From: Ostreiculturibacter nitratireducens
GTDB taxonomy: Bacteria > Pseudomonadota > Alphaproteobacteria > Rhodobacterales > Rhodobacteraceae
Assembly (NCBI RefSeq): GCF_032670585.1
Contig: NZ_JAVQHL010000001.1
Span: 124,001 to 188,000, forward strand
DNA length: 64,000 bases
Direction: 5' to 3'
The stretch's first letter is position 1, and every line of letters begins with the position of its first letter. Under the pieces are notes generated by a model. It saw only the letters and a list, made by a program, of their open reading frames with translations. It made no database searches and was not told the origin of the DNA. Below are positions 62,828 to 64,000 of the stretch, piece by piece. Made by a program: the position numbers and the translations under genes.

Positions 62828-64000
62828 ATGATTACCGCTTTGACGCGCCCATTCTCACTGATACCTGTCCGGGCGGGCATCCTGGTCGTTCTGCTTTTTT
62901 CCCTGACACCCGAGGCCGCGCCTGCCCAGGTGACCGCCTTCAAGCAGGCGGTCGCGGAATCCGCCTCCAGGAACGACCCGGTTTCGGCCTTCTACCGGTC
63001 GAGGGACTACCAGCCGATCTGGACGCGCGCAGAGGATGCCGCCCGGCGGAACGCCTTCTTCAAGGCGCTCGCAAGCGTGTCCGCGCATGGGTTGCCTCCG
63101 TCCCGCTACGACGCGGAAGGTCTGCGCGCGGCCTTCGCGGAAGCCCGGTCGGAGCGCGATCGCGGGCGGCTTGAGGTTCTGATGACGGAAGCCTTCGTCG
63201 CCTACGCGCAGGACGTCCGGACCGGGATTCTGGATCCGCGGAGGGTCGATGCGGGGATCGTGCGCGAGGTGCCGCGTCATGACCCGCTTGCGACACTCGA
63301 CGCCTTCTCTCGCTCTGCGCCTGCGGCGTTCCTGAAATCGCTGCCGCCCAAGGCGCCCCAATATGTCCAACTGATGAAGGCGAAGCTCGACATTGAAGCG
63401 GTGATCGCGAAGGGCGGCTGGGGCACAAGGGTGCGCGCCAAGTCGCTGAAGCCCGGAGAGAACGGCGCTGCGGTTGTCGAGCTTCGTGACCGGCTGATCG
63501 CGATGGGTTACCTGTCGCGGAGCGCGACGCAGTCCTATGACGGCGCCATCCAGAAGGCCGTTCAGTTCTTCCAGATCGAGAACGGGCTGACACCGGACGG
63601 GATCGCCGGCGAAGCGACCATCACCGAGATCAACCGAGGACCGGAGGACCGGCTGAAGTCCATCCTTGTCGCGATGGAGCGTCTGCGCTGGATGAACGGC
63701 CTCGCGCTCGGCCAGCGCCACATCTGGGTCAATCTTCCGGACTTCACGGCAAAGATCGTCGATGACGGCAAGGTGACGTTCGAAACCGTTACCGTCGTCG
63801 GCATGAACCAGTCGGACCGGCGAAGCCCCGAATTCTCCGACGAGATGGAATTCATGGTGATCAACCCGACCTGGAACGTGCCCCGGTCGATCGCCGTGAA
63901 GGAATACCTGCCGATGCTGAAGAAGAACCCGAATGCGGCCGGGCATCTGAAGCTCGTGGACAGCCGGGGGAGGGTGGTCAACCGCGGTGCGGTCGATTTC
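62828..64000 (+). CDS. L,D-transpeptidase of the YcbB/LdtD type (cut by window edge)
   Basis: The frame opens at ATG 62828 and stays open to the window end (391 codons). It has a signal peptide (VRAGILVVLLFSLTPEAAPA), a domain of unknown role, a peptidoglycan-binding domain (KPGENGAAVVELRDRLIAMGY, quoted in parts: NGAAVVELRDRL and AIQKAVQFFQ), and the start of a YkuD catalytic domain (RLRWMNGLALGQRHIWVN, MEFMVINPTWNVPRSIA). Its catalytic cysteine would lie beyond the window. The enzyme should form 3-3 cross-links in peptidoglycan. The divergent neighbour is a DUF882 peptidase. Confidence 0.85.
   Translation, partial: MITALTRPFSLIPVRAGILVVLLFSLTPEAAPAQVTAFKQAVAESASRNDPVSAFYRSRDYQPIWTRAEDAARRNAFFKALASVSAHGLPPSRYDAEGLRAAFAEARSERDRGRLEVLMTEAFVAYAQDVRTGILDPRRVDAGIVREVPRHDPLATLDAFSRSAPAAFLKSLPPKAPQYVQLMKAKLDIEAVIAKGGWGTRVRAKSLKPGENGAAVVELRDRLIAMGYLSRSATQSYDGAIQKAVQFFQIENGLTPDGIAGEATITEINRGPEDRLKSILVAMERLRWMNGLALGQRHIWVNLPDFTAKIVDDGKVTFETVTVVGMNQSDRRSPEFSDEMEFMVINPTWNVPRSIAVKEYLPMLKKNPNAAGHLKLVDSRGRVVNRGAVDF

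Overview
The window is about 64 kb of GC-rich chromosome from an alphaproteobacterium, most probably a member of the Rhodobacterales. The grounds are the order cckA-recA-alaS, an iscR-cysteine desulfurase-sufBCDS cluster, an NADP isocitrate dehydrogenase of the alphaproteobacterial/eukaryotic type, LexA-type GTTC-N7-GTTC boxes, CtrA-type TTAA-N7-TTAAC boxes and ATGA/TGATG gene overlaps. I see no insertion sequence, phage or CRISPR array. The window cuts a membrane gene at its left end and an L,D-transpeptidase gene at its right end.

1-9.1 kb: a complete form I aerobic CO dehydrogenase cluster read leftward, coxC then coxM-S-L-D-E-F-G. The large subunit carries the form I active-site loop AYRCSFR. 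CoxC is an MHYT membrane sensor joined to a LytTR DNA-binding domain, and a pair of 12-bp direct repeats 20 bp apart lies between coxC and coxM. A strong hairpin separates the catalytic genes from the maturation genes. 9.2-16.7 kb: histidine utilisation, with hutI-H-G-U leftward and hutF-hutC rightward from a shared region holding a HutC-type operator. The gene set gives the five-step route through formylglutamate.

16.8-28.8 kb: a signalling island. LuxI and a full-length LuxR are followed, divergently, by a LuxR-like protein that keeps the ligand pocket but has no DNA-binding domain. Next come a large PAS-containing chemoreceptor, CheB and CheD on the plus strand, facing an operon STAS-cheY-cheA-cheW-cheR-cheY-131-aa protein on the minus strand. 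The last protein carries a DxxxQ motif like that of CheZ-type phosphatases. The luxI ribosome-binding site is buried in a hairpin that overlaps a TTAA-N7-TTAA box.

28.9-34.7 kb: glucokinase and beta-glucosidase (minus), alpha-glucosidase and a TDT-family transporter (plus). 34.8-45.4 kb: housekeeping genes guaB, an RsmB-type methyltransferase, cckA (split by a one-base frameshift in this sequence, with a perfect CtrA box upstream), a sulfotransferase-like gene, recA with SOS boxes, alaS and a DUF1330 gene. 45.5-50.8 kb: a HExxH protein, typA, an SMR efflux protein, icd and an alpha/beta hydrolase.

50.8-59.4 kb: the Fe-S assembly operon iscR-iscS-sufB-ybjQ-hypothetical-sufC-sufD-yip1-yip1-sufS, with an AT-rich Irr-box-like palindrome inside the cysteine desulfurase gene. 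59.5-64 kb: a lipoprotein subtilisin autotransporter, tRNA-Arg(CCG), a Tat-exported DUF882 peptidase and the start of an L,D-transpeptidase.

The most interesting theme is the possible wiring of CtrA/CckA, acyl-homoserine lactone signalling and chemotaxis. The parts are close together and share candidate CtrA sites, but that wiring is inferred and not demonstrated here.
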